Positions 17,255-25,421 of a stretch of DNA of 64,000 bases are shown here, piece by piece; position 1 is the first letter of the stretch, and each line of letters opens with the position of its first letter. The DNA is from Planococcus liqunii. GTDB lineage: Bacteria; Bacillota; Bacilli; Bacillales_A; Planococcaceae. The notes beneath the pieces are model-generated. The model worked only from the letters and a program-made list of their open reading frames with translations, had not been told where the DNA came from and did no database searches. The translations under genes and the position numbers were made by a program. The stretch spans positions 3,224,001 to 3,288,000 of the forward strand of contig NZ_CP129238.1 in NCBI RefSeq assembly GCF_030413595.1, read 5' to 3'.

Positions 17255-18304
17255 TTGGCAAAACAACGTTTAACTTGGGTGGATATTACAAAAGGCTTTT
17301 TAATGATTTTGGTTGTTATCGGCCATTTTTCGGGGCCGATGCCCACAGAATTTCCGCTCGTTAAGTACATCTACTGGTTCCACATGCCGGCGTTCTTTTT
17401 GTTGAGCGGCTTGTTCTTTAAGCCGATCACTGAAAATCAGCAACTGAAACCGGCTATCCAAAAACGCTTTATGCAATTATTGGTCCCATACATATTCTTT
17501 TTATTGTTGCTGACGTCCATTAAATACGGTATGGCAATCGGCGAAGGCACATTTACCGCGGCGTTCCTGAGACAGGACTTGATTGAACTGGCTGCCGGCG
17601 GCCGTTTTCTCCGCGGTGAACACGGGGTTTTCTGGTTTGTCACCGTGATGTTTGCAACTTACCTATTGTTTTTATGGATCACGCGCTTTAAGCGTTCTAT
17701 CCAATTGATGATTTTGGCCGGCTGCTACATCCTAGCCCAGCTCGAAGGAAAATTTGCGATGAGCCTGGCAAGTGAGCCGGATGCAGCTTCTATGCAGATT
17801 CCCATGCTTTGGAATCTGGACGTTGCACTGCTGGCCGTTGTCTACTACGCTATCGGCTATTACTTGAAGTCCTTCTGGATGAGCATTCCGAAATACGCCA
17901 TTGCGGCGGCGGCAGCCATTGCACTTGCTGCTGTATCGGCTGACCGTGCCGGCTGGATCGATTATCACTTGAGCATGAAGTTTCTGCGCTACGACCATTT
18001 CCTGCTCGACTTGGTCATTCCGCTTGCCTTTACGCTGCTCGTGGTCGGCTTTTTTCAACTGCTTGCTGCCAAAATCACTTTCCCGTGGCTGGTGAAAATT
18101 GAAGAGCATTCAATCTCGATCATGTACCTGCATATCTTTATCGGTTTCCTGGTTGAGGATTTCCTGCCATTCAATTTGTTCACTTATACGGCGCTTGGTT
18201 TACTGATTCCGATTATGCTGTCAATCGCCATTCCCAAAACCATTCCGCTTGGCGAAATCCTGCTTGGGCGATTCAAGCCAAAAACACGCATGCAATTGCA
18301 TTAA
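17255..18304 (+). CDS. Membrane acyltransferase, acyltransferase-3 (OafA/NolL) family
   Basis: A 349-residue protein with about ten hydrophobic segments. It starts LTWVDITKGFLMILVVIGHF, the family R/D-x-x-KG-x-x-x-x-x-V-x-x-H motif with the catalytic His. The YWFHMPAFFLLSGLFF segment and HGVFWFVTVMF follow. Family members O-acylate sugars, polysaccharides or lipids at the membrane; the acceptor here is unknown. TTG 17255 has CGGAGG 8 bases upstream. A sigma-B-like promoter precedes it, suggesting stress induction. A 31-base terminator hairpin follows, duplicated about 490 bp away by an intervening repeat element. Confidence 0.85.
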   Translation: MAKQRLTWVDITKGFLMILVVIGHFSGPMPTEFPLVKYIYWFHMPAFFLLSGLFFKPITENQQLKPAIQKRFMQLLVPYIFFLLLLTSIKYGMAIGEGTFTAAFLRQDLIELAAGGRFLRGEHGVFWFVTVMFATYLLFLWITRFKRSIQLMILAGCYILAQLEGKFAMSLASEPDAASMQIPMLWNLDVALLAVVYYAIGYYLKSFWMSIPKYAIAAAAAIALAAVSADRAGWIDYHLSMKFLRYDHFLLDLVIPLAFTLLVVGFFQLLAAKITFPWLVKIEEHSISIMYLHIFIGFLVEDFLPFNLFTYTALGLLIPIMLSIAIPKTIPLGEILLGRFKPKTRMQLH

Positions 18305-18309
18305 TGAAA

Positions 18310-18340
18310 GAAAGGCTGATCCATTTCGGATCAGCCTTTC
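18310..18340. terminator. Terminator hairpin, left copy flanking element 1
   Basis: A perfect 13-bp stem: GAAAGGCTGATCC with GGATCAGCCTTTC, loop ATTTC. It is nearly identical to the hairpin at 18803-18834 on the other side of the element. It would serve the acyltransferase gene. Confidence 0.8.
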
Positions 18341-18343
18341 GCA

Positions 18344-18798
18344 TGTAGACAAAAGAATGTTTAAGCTTGAGAGATGAATGAACATCCAACCAGACATGCC
18401 GGATCCTCCTTTACAGCCGGACGCGTTCCGCGGGCTCACACCGAACTAACTTGGAACGTACGTCCCGAGTGGATTTCGGCACTTCGTTGCTACGCTGCCC
18501 CGCTGGAGTCGCCGGCTTTCACTTCGGATCCTTAACATGAAGATTATCTAGAGGTATCGCTTTTCTTCTTGAACTGTCTGTTTAAGCTTCAATCGGATGA
18601 GCATGCATTTTCTAATCAAAGAGAGACGCTCCAACCGGCCCGGCCACGAAGACTCCTGTGGGAGCAGCTCAGGTCGAAGGCCCCGCAGGAGCAAGGTTTT
18701 CAGCGACGAGGAGACTGAGGCCGAGCCCACGGAAAGCGAAGTGGCCGGGCCGGTTGGGTTTATGCATGTAGATTCATTTCATTTAAACTTTGTCTACA
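18344..18798. mobile_element. Non-coding element 1 with ends TGTAGACAAA / TTTGTCTACA (455 bp)
   Basis: The ends are perfect 10-bp inverted repeats. An inner 17-bp inverted repeat joins CCAACCGGCCCGGCCAC (near 18632) to GTGGCCGGGCCGGTTGG (near 18740). Between them lies the GACTCCTGTGGGAGCAG...CCCGCAGGAGCA...GAGCCCACGGAAAGCGAAG pattern common to Bacillales intergenic repeats. The left part carries CAGCCGGACGCG and CACTTCGGATCC. A second copy is at 46666-47157. No convincing reading frame exists. It is bracketed by duplicated terminator hairpins (18310-18340 and 18803-18834). Calling it mobile is an inference from the paired ends and the duplicated flanks. Confidence 0.6.
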
Positions 18799-18802
18799 GT
18801 CT

Positions 18803-18834
18803 GAAGGCTGATCCATTTTCGGATCAGCCTTTTC
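18803..18834. terminator. Terminator hairpin, right copy flanking element 1
   Basis: GAAGGCTGATCC / GGATCAGCCTTTTC with loop ATTTT. It differs from the 18310 copy only by single-base indels. It lies just past the stop of the leftward ABC exporter gene. Confidence 0.8.
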
Positions 18835-18843
18835 CATTCCTTC

Positions 18844-20667
18844 TTATAATTTTGCATCCGCCAGCATATTGGCGTAGATGCCGCCGCTGTCAATCAGCTT
18901 TTGCTGGGTACCGTATTCCACGAGTTCGCCCATTTCCATGACCAGCACGAGATCTGCTTGCCGCACCGTATTTAAGCGGTGGGCAATGACAAAACTGGTC
19001 CGTCCGGCCATGAGCCGTTCGAGTGCTTCCTGGATTTTCAGTTCGGTCACGGTGTCGATGCTGCTTGTCGCTTCATCGAGCAGCAGGATGACCGGATCGG
19101 CTACCAATGCCCGGGCAATCGATAATAATTGCTTTTGGCCTTGGCTGATCATCGACCCGTCCCCTTTCAAGACTGTATCGTAGCCATCCGGCAGTTTGGC
19201 GATAAAATCATGGGCATTCGCTTTTTGAGCGGCTTCGATGATTTCCTCATCTGTCGCATCCAAGCGGCCATAGCGAATGTTTTCCCGAACAGTCGCCTCA
19301 AACAGGAATGGATCCTGCAGCACAAAAGCAATCTGTTTGCGGAGCGTTTCGCGCGGCATGTCGGCAATCGGTGTGCCATCCAGGCGTATTTCCCCTTCAT
19401 TGGCGTCATAGAAGCGGGCGAGCAATTGCATGATGGTGGTTTTTCCGGCGCCTGTAGCACCGACAAGGGCCGCTGTCTGGCCGATTCCGACGTTAAAGCT
19501 GACATTGCGGATTGTCCAGTCTTCCTCTGCCCCTTCATACTTAAAAGAGACATCGTCAAATTCGACATAGCCCTGCAGTTCTTTGTCTGCATTTTGAACT
19601 TCGTCGTCTTTTTCTTCGGTTTCTCCCATGATGGAGAACACGCGCTCCGCTCCGGCAATCGCCGAAAGGACGGTATTGAACTGGTTGGCTAAGTCATTGA
19701 GCGGACGCGTAAACTGGCGTGCATATTCCGTGAAAATGACAATAACGCCAATGGAAATATCGCCGTTCAAAGCCAGCAGCCCGCCGGCTCCTGCTACAAT
19801 CGCAAAGCTGCCGTTGTTCAAAAAGTTCATGACTTTCGGGATAAATCCCGAATACGTCCATGCCCAGAATCCGGTTCTCTGGAGGCGCTCACTTTTCACC
19901 AAAAACTCATCCATGACACGAGGTTCCTGAGAGAAGGCTTTGACGATTTTCTGTCCGGAAATGCTTTCTTCGATCAAGCCGTTCAATTCACCGATGGCCT
20001 GCTGCTGTTCCTTGTATAAACGTCCAGTTCTTTTCGTAATCCACTGCATGGCAATAAACATCAGCGGAATGATGATCAGTGTCAGCAACGTCAATAACGG
20101 GCTCAGTATCAGCATGACGATCATCGTCCCAGTCAGCGTCAAGACGCTGGAGAATACTTGAATAAACGAACTGTTCAATGTCGTTGAAACGTTCTCAATG
20201 TCATTGGTCATCCGGCTCATCAGCTCGCCGTGCTGGCGCTTATCGAAGAATGACACCGGCAGCCGCTGCAAATGCTTGAACAGTCCGGTACGCATCCGGT
20301 AAATCACTTGCTGGGCAATGCCGATCATCCAGTAGTTCTGCAAGTACATCGTTAAGGAATAGCCGATATACACAAGGATGAGCCAAAGTACAATCGGACC
20401 CATCCCTTCAAAGGTTTGGGGTACGATATAGTGGTCAATGATATACCCGATCAAATAGGGCCCCAATAAAGCCAGCGCCGAACTGATAAACACCATAACC
20501 AGCACGGTGACCAGCAGCATGCGGTGTTCATCAACCAGCTTCCAGATCCGCAGCAAAGTGGATTTCCAGTTTTCTGCCCGCTCTTGTTTTTTGGGGGCAT
20601 CTTTCGCTAAATCTTCTTTTTTTATAACCGGTTCATAGCCAAAAGGCCGTCGAATGGCATCAAACAT
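18844..20667 (-). CDS. ABC exporter half-transporter, subunit with intact ATPase site
   Basis: A protein of about 607 residues: an N-terminal cytosolic stretch (about 1-45), six membrane helices (50-345), and an ATPase domain (about 365-600). Walker A GATGAGKTT, signature ISQGQKQLLSIARAL (S-Q rather than S-G), Walker B VILLLDEATSSIDT with the catalytic Glu, then AHRLNTVRQAD. It is type IV exporter architecture, pairing with the upstream subunit to pump a drug or lipid. The second ATG (20667) has AGAGGTGG 6 bases upstream; the first (20673) has none at usable spacing. It overlaps the upstream gene by 8 bases, so translation is coupled. Confidence 0.88.
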   Translation of the reverse strand: MFDAIRRPFGYEPVIKKEDLAKDAPKKQERAENWKSTLLRIWKLVDEHRMLLVTVLVMVFISSALALLGPYLIGYIIDHYIVPQTFEGMGPIVLWLILVYIGYSLTMYLQNYWMIGIAQQVIYRMRTGLFKHLQRLPVSFFDKRQHGELMSRMTNDIENVSTTLNSSFIQVFSSVLTLTGTMIVMLILSPLLTLLTLIIIPLMFIAMQWITKRTGRLYKEQQQAIGELNGLIEESISGQKIVKAFSQEPRVMDEFLVKSERLQRTGFWAWTYSGFIPKVMNFLNNGSFAIVAGAGGLLALNGDISIGVIVIFTEYARQFTRPLNDLANQFNTVLSAIAGAERVFSIMGETEEKDDEVQNADKELQGYVEFDDVSFKYEGAEEDWTIRNVSFNVGIGQTAALVGATGAGKTTIMQLLARFYDANEGEIRLDGTPIADMPRETLRKQIAFVLQDPFLFEATVRENIRYGRLDATDEEIIEAAQKANAHDFIAKLPDGYDTVLKGDGSMISQGQKQLLSIARALVADPVILLLDEATSSIDTVTELKIQEALERLMAGRTSFVIAHRLNTVRQADLVLVMEMGELVEYGTQQKLIDSGGIYANMLADAKL

Positions 20668-22387
20668 ATTCATCCACCTCTTCCTCTTGCTGCGAAAGCG
20701 CTATTTGCCGGTAGAGTTCTGACGTTCTCATCAGCTGTTGGTGTGTGCCGTACGCTGAAATCCGGCCTTCTTCCATCAGCAAAATGCGGTCCGCTTTTAA
20801 AGCCGTCCGTATTTTCTGAGTTACCACAAGCATGGTGGCATTTTCGCGTTCTAGTTCTTGCCATAGCGCCGCTTCCGTTTTCACGTCGAGCGCGCTTGTA
20901 CTGTCGTCCAGAATCAGAATGGACGGCTTCCGGACAAGCGCCCGGGCGATGGACAGGCGCTGCTTTTGCCCGCCCGACAAGTTAACGCCTTTTTGGCCGA
21001 CCCGGGTAGCATAGCCTTTTGGGAACCGCTCCACTGTGCCGTGAATTTGGGCTTTCGCTGCTGCCCCTGCCAGTTCTTCCTGTTTTGCCTGCTCCTTGCC
21101 CCAGGACAAGTTATCGGAGATCGTTCCCGTAAAGAGGAGAGACTGCTGCGGAACGATGCCAATCGTTTTTCGGAGCGCCCGCAAAGACCAATTTCTCACA
21201 TCACGGCCGTGGATATAGACGGTTCCTTCCGTCGCATCATAGAAGCGGGGAATCAGCTGGAGCAGCGAAGATTTCCCGGAGCCGGTTGCCCCCATGATCG
21301 CCAGTTTTTCATTGGGTTTCATTTCAAACGAGATGTTTTTCAGCACCGGGCTTTCTGCCCCAGGGTAAGCGAATGAGACATTTTCAAATACCACTTCGCC
21401 CTGGCGGATTGCCTGTTCTTCTCCCGCCTCTTCTTTTTCACGGACATCGTCAGCCACCAGCACTTCTTCAATCCGTTCGGAAGAAGCTTTCGCCCGGGCA
21501 TAAGCCATGATGATAAACGAAAACATCGAAAAAGCACCGGTCATGCGCATGGCGTAGTTGATAATAGCTACCAGTTCCCCGATTTGGGCGCCGCCTTGAC
21601 GGATTTCCGAAGCGCCGAACCAAATGACTGCCAATAACGAAAGGTTCATGCCAAGCAGCAGAATCGGCAAGATAATTTCCATGACACGCAGCGCTTTGAC
21701 CGTATCCATCTTCAGCGATCCTGCTACTTCTGAGAAACGAGTGGATTCGTATTTCCCCCGTAAATACGCTTTGATCAAACGCACCGCTTGCAAGTTTTCC
21801 TGAATCATCCGATTTAAGCGATCAAGCCGCAACTGGACAAAACTGAAATGGGACACGCCTTTTTTGACCATAACGTATAAAAAAATCAATAAGAACGGAA
21901 AAACAATCACCAAATAAAGCGCCAGTTTAGCATTTACAACGAGCGCCATGGCCATGCTGCCGATAACAAGCAGCGGCGCACGGAGCATGATGCGCAGCCC
22001 CATGAACAGCACTTGCTGCACCATCGTGACATCACTCGTTAAGCGTGTGATTAAGCCGGATGCCGGAAATTTGTTGAATGTGGCGAGCGAGAAAGACTGG
22101 ATGCGCCCATACACCGCTTTGCGCAAATCAAAAGAAAAGCTTTGCGACACGTGGGCCGCATAATAGGAATTGATGATCCCAGCGACAAAAGCAATTCCGG
22201 ACATGGCTACCAATACGATTCCATATTGGATGATCCGTTCCTGGCTGCCGGCAAGGATTCCGTCATCAATAATTTTTGAGATGACGAGTGGCTGAAACAG
22301 CTCCACCGTCAGTTCCAGAAGCATAAAGAATAATGCAATTATGATAAGCCCTTTATATGGCTTGGCGTAGGAAAAGACAGTTTTCAT
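20660..22387 (-). CDS. ABC exporter half-transporter, subunit with degenerate ATPase site
   Basis: A 575-residue protein with six membrane helices (about 15-300) and an ATPase domain (about 335-565). Walker A GATGSGKSS and signature [15 protein letters not shown] are canonical, but Walker B reads ILILDDSTSALD: Asp replaces the catalytic Glu. This marks the degenerate nucleotide site of heterodimeric exporters such as the TM287/288 and BmrCD type, with the consensus site built jointly with the downstream subunit. The pair resembles B. subtilis YfiB/YfiC, but I cannot assign it by sequence recall. ATG 22387 has AGGGGG 9 bases upstream. Confidence 0.88.
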   Translation of the reverse strand: MKTVFSYAKPYKGLIIIALFFMLLELTVELFQPLVISKIIDDGILAGSQERIIQYGIVLVAMSGIAFVAGIINSYYAAHVSQSFSFDLRKAVYGRIQSFSLATFNKFPASGLITRLTSDVTMVQQVLFMGLRIMLRAPLLVIGSMAMALVVNAKLALYLVIVFPFLLIFLYVMVKKGVSHFSFVQLRLDRLNRMIQENLQAVRLIKAYLRGKYESTRFSEVAGSLKMDTVKALRVMEIILPILLLGMNLSLLAVIWFGASEIRQGGAQIGELVAIINYAMRMTGAFSMFSFIIMAYARAKASSERIEEVLVADDVREKEEAGEEQAIRQGEVVFENVSFAYPGAESPVLKNISFEMKPNEKLAIMGATGSGKSSLLQLIPRFYDATEGTVYIHGRDVRNWSLRALRKTIGIVPQQSLLFTGTISDNLSWGKEQAKQEELAGAAAKAQIHGTVERFPKGYATRVGQKGVNLSGGQKQRLSIARALVRKPSILILDDSTSALDVKTEAALWQELERENATMLVVTQKIRTALKADRILLMEEGRISAYGTHQQLMRTSELYRQIALSQQEEEVDEYV

Positions 22388-22484
22388 CTGGAAAAACCCC
22401 CTAAGAATTTCGAAACACGAACCTTTTATGTTGACTATTATGCCACAATTCTCTGACAACAGACAGTTTTATTCCCTGAAAAAA

Positions 22485-22517
22485 AGAAAAAAGCAGCACC
22501 TTAAGAGGCGCTGCTTT
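22485..22517 (-). terminator. Terminator of the DMT transporter gene
   Basis: On the minus strand AAGCAGCGCC pairs with GGTGCTGCTT, followed by TTTTTTC. Confidence 0.8.
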
Positions 22518-23436
22518 CGGAATATCCTGCTTTCTTTTTCTTCGGTTTTATATTGCCGGCAAGAGACAGCCACGTGACGAATACCAGCATGATCAGCGCA
22601 CCGCCGAGTTGCGGAGGCGCCAACAATTGCTGGAACCAAAAAACAGAAATGACCATGGCCGTCAATGGTTCAACAGAAGAAAGAATGCTCGTTTCCACTG
22701 GCGAGATAAAGCGCATGCTGCTCAAAAACAACACAAACGCCACCGTACCGACGATGATAATGGCGATCATTGCCCAAATGGCACGGACATCCTGGAACTT
22801 CGTCCATTCTGAAGAAAGGAATATCGGCTTGACCAGCCCCATAAAGGCACCGCCAAAAAGCATCGACCATCCGACTACGAGCATAACGCCCCATTCCTGC
22901 ATTAACCGTGCCGGATATAAGGTGTAAAACATAAAAGTCAGCCCGACAAGAAGTCCCCAAAACAAAGCTTCCCCGCTGATGGCCAGTTTGTCCAAGGAGC
23001 CGTTCGTCAGCAAAAGAAACAAGCCGATCAAGGTTCCTGCCATGCCGGTAATTTGGTAAACCGGTGGGAACTTTTTCTGGCGCAGCGAGACAAACAGAAT
23101 AATGTAAACCGGCGCAAGAAACTGGAGCAAAGTGGCAACGACCGCATCACTCGCTTCAATTGCCGAAACAAAGGTGTATTGAACGCCGAGCATGCCGAAT
23201 ACGGCAAAAATCAGCAACGGACGAACCCAGATCCTTCCTTTGAAAATGGATGTGACCTGCACGCCTCTTAACTTTAAAAAGCCGAGCAGCAGCAAGCCGG
23301 CAAGTATCAGGCGAACCGTCGATAAAAACTCCGGAGAAAATCCGAAGGTGCCGAGCGACCACTGCATCAGCGGCCCCGTCGCTCCCCAAAGCATCGCCCC
23401 GCTTATAATCATGGCTATCCCTTTGACACGATTCAT
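22501..23436 (-). CDS. EamA/DMT superfamily transporter
   Basis: A 311-residue membrane protein with ten hydrophobic segments arranged as two EamA repeats. It begins GIAMIISGAMLWGATGPLMQ, the usual G-x-x-x-W-G-x-x-x first helix. The second repeat contains ISPVETSILSSVEPLTAMVI, the conserved Glu-Pro segment. The tail is basic (KPKKKKAG). Family members export amino acids or other small metabolites; the substrate is not deducible. ATG 23436 has AAAGGAG upstream; the open frame extends to 23463. It is a single gene with its own terminator. Confidence 0.85.
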   Translation of the reverse strand: MNRVKGIAMIISGAMLWGATGPLMQWSLGTFGFSPEFLSTVRLILAGLLLLGFLKLRGVQVTSIFKGRIWVRPLLIFAVFGMLGVQYTFVSAIEASDAVVATLLQFLAPVYIILFVSLRQKKFPPVYQITGMAGTLIGLFLLLTNGSLDKLAISGEALFWGLLVGLTFMFYTLYPARLMQEWGVMLVVGWSMLFGGAFMGLVKPIFLSSEWTKFQDVRAIWAMIAIIIVGTVAFVLFLSSMRFISPVETSILSSVEPLTAMVISVFWFQQLLAPPQLGGALIMLVFVTWLSLAGNIKPKKKKAGYSESSAS

Positions 23437-23492
23437 CGAATCTCTCCTTTCACCGTAAAACATTAACGTTTAGTAGAATGGCTCCAATCGTT

Positions 23493-24554
23493 TTAGAAAA
23501 CTGTATTCAACATTAAACCGGCATAAACCGCCCCTACAAATACAAGCCCGAACAGAAGAGACAGCCAAGGCGGCAATTGCTTTTTATACCCCAGCACCAT
23601 CAGCCCCAGACACATCAGCCCGATGGCTATCAGCAAAGCGCCATTCAAAGAAAAAGCCCACGCACCGTCTATCGGTATGTATTGAGGCCCTTTCAGCAAT
23701 TCGACGAAAGGCGCCATCCCTTCTGAACGGAAAGTGTCATTGATATCATGAGGCGGTGCTTGCTTGCTCATGAAAGCAGTCAAAGCAAAGACCAGCAAAA
23801 TCAACAAGAATTCAACTTTCAGCCATACACGTTCATAGACGCCTTTTTTATTCAAAAACCCATTGATCAAGGCTGCGGCCAGTATCGGAATAATCGTCAG
23901 ATGCTTCAGCAGCAGCAGTTGGCCATAAGGCAATACCCATGATTTCGCATAGTCTGCAGGATTTACAAAAAACAGCATAATGATGATGCCGCTGATAAAC
24001 AAGGCAGCTAGGCAGGCAATGGCGAACGGAGTAAACCAGGCAGTGAATGATTTCCAATTTGAGCCGTCATGCGCCAACCAGGCTACATGCAGCAGGACAC
24101 CAATCCAAAGCGACATAGAAAGAAAATGAATAGAATGGCTAAAAAACCCTGCCCATAAATTCAAGGTGGAAACGTGGCTGAAAAAGCCGACAATCAAAAC
24201 CAGGATGCCGGTATAGTACGCGCGCATATGCACGGAGCCGCTATAAAAAACCGTCAGACCCAGCAAAATGCAAAAAAGCAATGTGAGAACCCAGCCATTT
24301 CCGATGCGAAAATCCACCAAAACCCGAAAAAACGTACTGAACACGCCTTGGCCGTTATTTAAAAATACGACCAATTCGATAACAGGCGCCAAAGAAAACA
24401 GCGCAATGCCCGCAACACTTATCAGCTGCAGTTTTCTGGAATCCTGAAATAGCGGTTTGCGGTTCGCCGGAACAAAGCTTAGAACAATGCAACCAATAAT
24501 ATAGGAAAACGCCAGATACAACAAGACATCCGAGATTGCCGTAAAAAAAATCAT
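23493..24554 (-). CDS. copD: CopD-type copper transport membrane protein
   Basis: A 353-residue protein with about eight or nine membrane helices. Membrane-embedded His residues recur (FFSHVSTLNLWAGFFSHSIHFL, LLHVAWLAHDG), as in the CopD/PcoD domain, which carries copper ions across the cytoplasmic membrane. In B. subtilis the CopC and CopD modules are fused (YcnJ). Here they are separate genes joined by an ATGA overlap, so stop and start share bases 24551-24554. An extracytoplasmic loop with KQAPPHDINDTFRSEG near residue 270 is typical. The direction of transport (uptake in YcnJ) is inferred. Confidence 0.82.
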   Translation of the reverse strand: MIFFTAISDVLLYLAFSYIIGCIVLSFVPANRKPLFQDSRKLQLISVAGIALFSLAPVIELVVFLNNGQGVFSTFFRVLVDFRIGNGWVLTLLFCILLGLTVFYSGSVHMRAYYTGILVLIVGFFSHVSTLNLWAGFFSHSIHFLSMSLWIGVLLHVAWLAHDGSNWKSFTAWFTPFAIACLAALFISGIIIMLFFVNPADYAKSWVLPYGQLLLLKHLTIIPILAAALINGFLNKKGVYERVWLKVEFLLILLVFALTAFMSKQAPPHDINDTFRSEGMAPFVELLKGPQYIPIDGAWAFSLNGALLIAIGLMCLGLMVLGYKKQLPPWLSLLFGLVFVGAVYAGLMLNTVF

Positions 24555-25114
24555 GCTTTTTTCTTAAGCAGCTTGTACAAACTAAAGCCTATTAGCACAG
24601 CTGCCGCAATAAGAAGGATGGTGGACAATAGACCGCTGCCCGCCTCGCTGCTTTCAACGGATTCATTCGCTTCGGGGCTTTCTGCTTGTTCGTTTGCTGC
24701 CGGCTCTTCTTCAGGCGTTTCACTTTCAGCAGACTCTTCTTCGGCAGACTCCTCTTCGGCAACCTCTTCCGCTTTTATGCCAAATGGCACTTGCCCTTCA
24801 ATTGGATGGCCGTCTTCTCCAATGATTTTCCAGACAATGATGTACTGGCCATTTGGAAGCTCTTCAGTAAGCGATCCCGTCATGACATTTTCGTTTATAG
24901 AAATATTTTCCACGTCATAATTTTGTTCAGCGCCTTCCAAAACCATGGAGCTTCCTTCTTCAATAACGGTGCCAAAAACCAGTTCAATTTCTTTCGGCTG
25001 CACTTGCAGGACTTCGCCTTCCGCTGGTGTAGAAGATGTCAAGGTCGTATGTGCTTGTGCGGAAAGTGGTGTAGCTAACATCAAAAGTAATAATAAAGTG
25101 ATAATTTTATTCAT
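24551..25114 (-). CDS. copC: CopC-domain copper-binding protein, membrane-anchored
   Basis: A 187-residue protein. A signal peptide ends at LSAQA, so the mature chain starts with His (HTTLTSSTPAEGE), the N-terminal Cu(II) ligand of CopC proteins. The second ligand lies in GEDGHPIEGQVPFG. Residues about 20-115 are the beta-barrel domain. A Glu/Ala/Ser-rich linker (about 118-155) follows, then a C-terminal membrane helix and KKK tail that anchor it outside. It should hold Cu(II) and hand it to CopD, encoded immediately downstream with a 4-base overlap. GAGGG precedes the start. Confidence 0.87.
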   Translation of the reverse strand: MNKIITLLLLLMLATPLSAQAHTTLTSSTPAEGEVLQVQPKEIELVFGTVIEEGSSMVLEGAEQNYDVENISINENVMTGSLTEELPNGQYIIVWKIIGEDGHPIEGQVPFGIKAEEVAEEESAEEESAESETPEEEPAANEQAESPEANESVESSEAGSGLLSTILLIAAAVLIGFSLYKLLKKKA

Positions 25115-25205
25115 TTTTTATTCCCTCTTCTTTCATTTCTCTCATTATTTTCTTTTTTTCTTCCACCATTCTCTCACGGCTGATAAAATAAGCATAGTGA
25201 ATATA

Positions 25206-25223
25206 TGTAAAATTTTATTTACA
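25206..25223. promoter_or_regulatory. Inverted repeat upstream of copCD, possible operator
   Basis: TGTAAA-ATTTTA-TTTACA, perfect 6-bp arms, about 90 bases upstream of copC. It lies in an AT-rich region with possible promoter boxes on both strands. No copper regulator gene is nearby, so the binder is unknown. It could be chance in AT-rich DNA. Confidence 0.3.
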
Positions 25224-25323
25224 ATTTTTTGAAAAGGATGACTATATTCCTTTTCTTCTTTATAATGGAAATAAAGAGAAAATTCCGTTGGTAAATTTCT
25301 CTTTATTCAACTGACTGTGAAAT

Positions 25324-25400
25324 GGACCAACCGGCCTTTTGCGGTCGTAGGCTCTCCTGTTTCAAGAAGCGGAGCATTGCCCGCTGAAGCGGGATAAACT
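25324..25400 (+). repeat. Structured leader repeat, copy 1 (upstream of GGDEF-EAL gene)
   Basis: It begins GGACCAACCGGCC and ends GAAGCGGGATAAAC, with hairpin CCCGC-TGAA-GCGGG. It is alignable along its whole length to the minus-strand sequence 58494-58414, which leads into an unrelated transporter gene. Both copies are in sense orientation just before the ribosome site. In the 25114-25422 gap this repeat, the copC inverted repeat and a TATAAT at 25261 are the only signals I see. Confidence 0.55.
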
Positions 25401-25421
25401 ATGGAAAAGGAGCGTTATGGA

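Noticed and set aside
18344..18798. Element 1 as a group IIC intron, which also targets terminators
   Set aside because: Far too short, no reverse transcriptase, no intron 5' GUGCG-type end or domain V, and flanking hairpin duplication is not expected from retrohoming.
25324..25400. c-di-GMP riboswitch before the GGDEF-EAL gene
   Set aside because: None of the conserved GEMM-I or c-di-GMP-II blocks are present, and the same sequence precedes an unrelated transporter gene.
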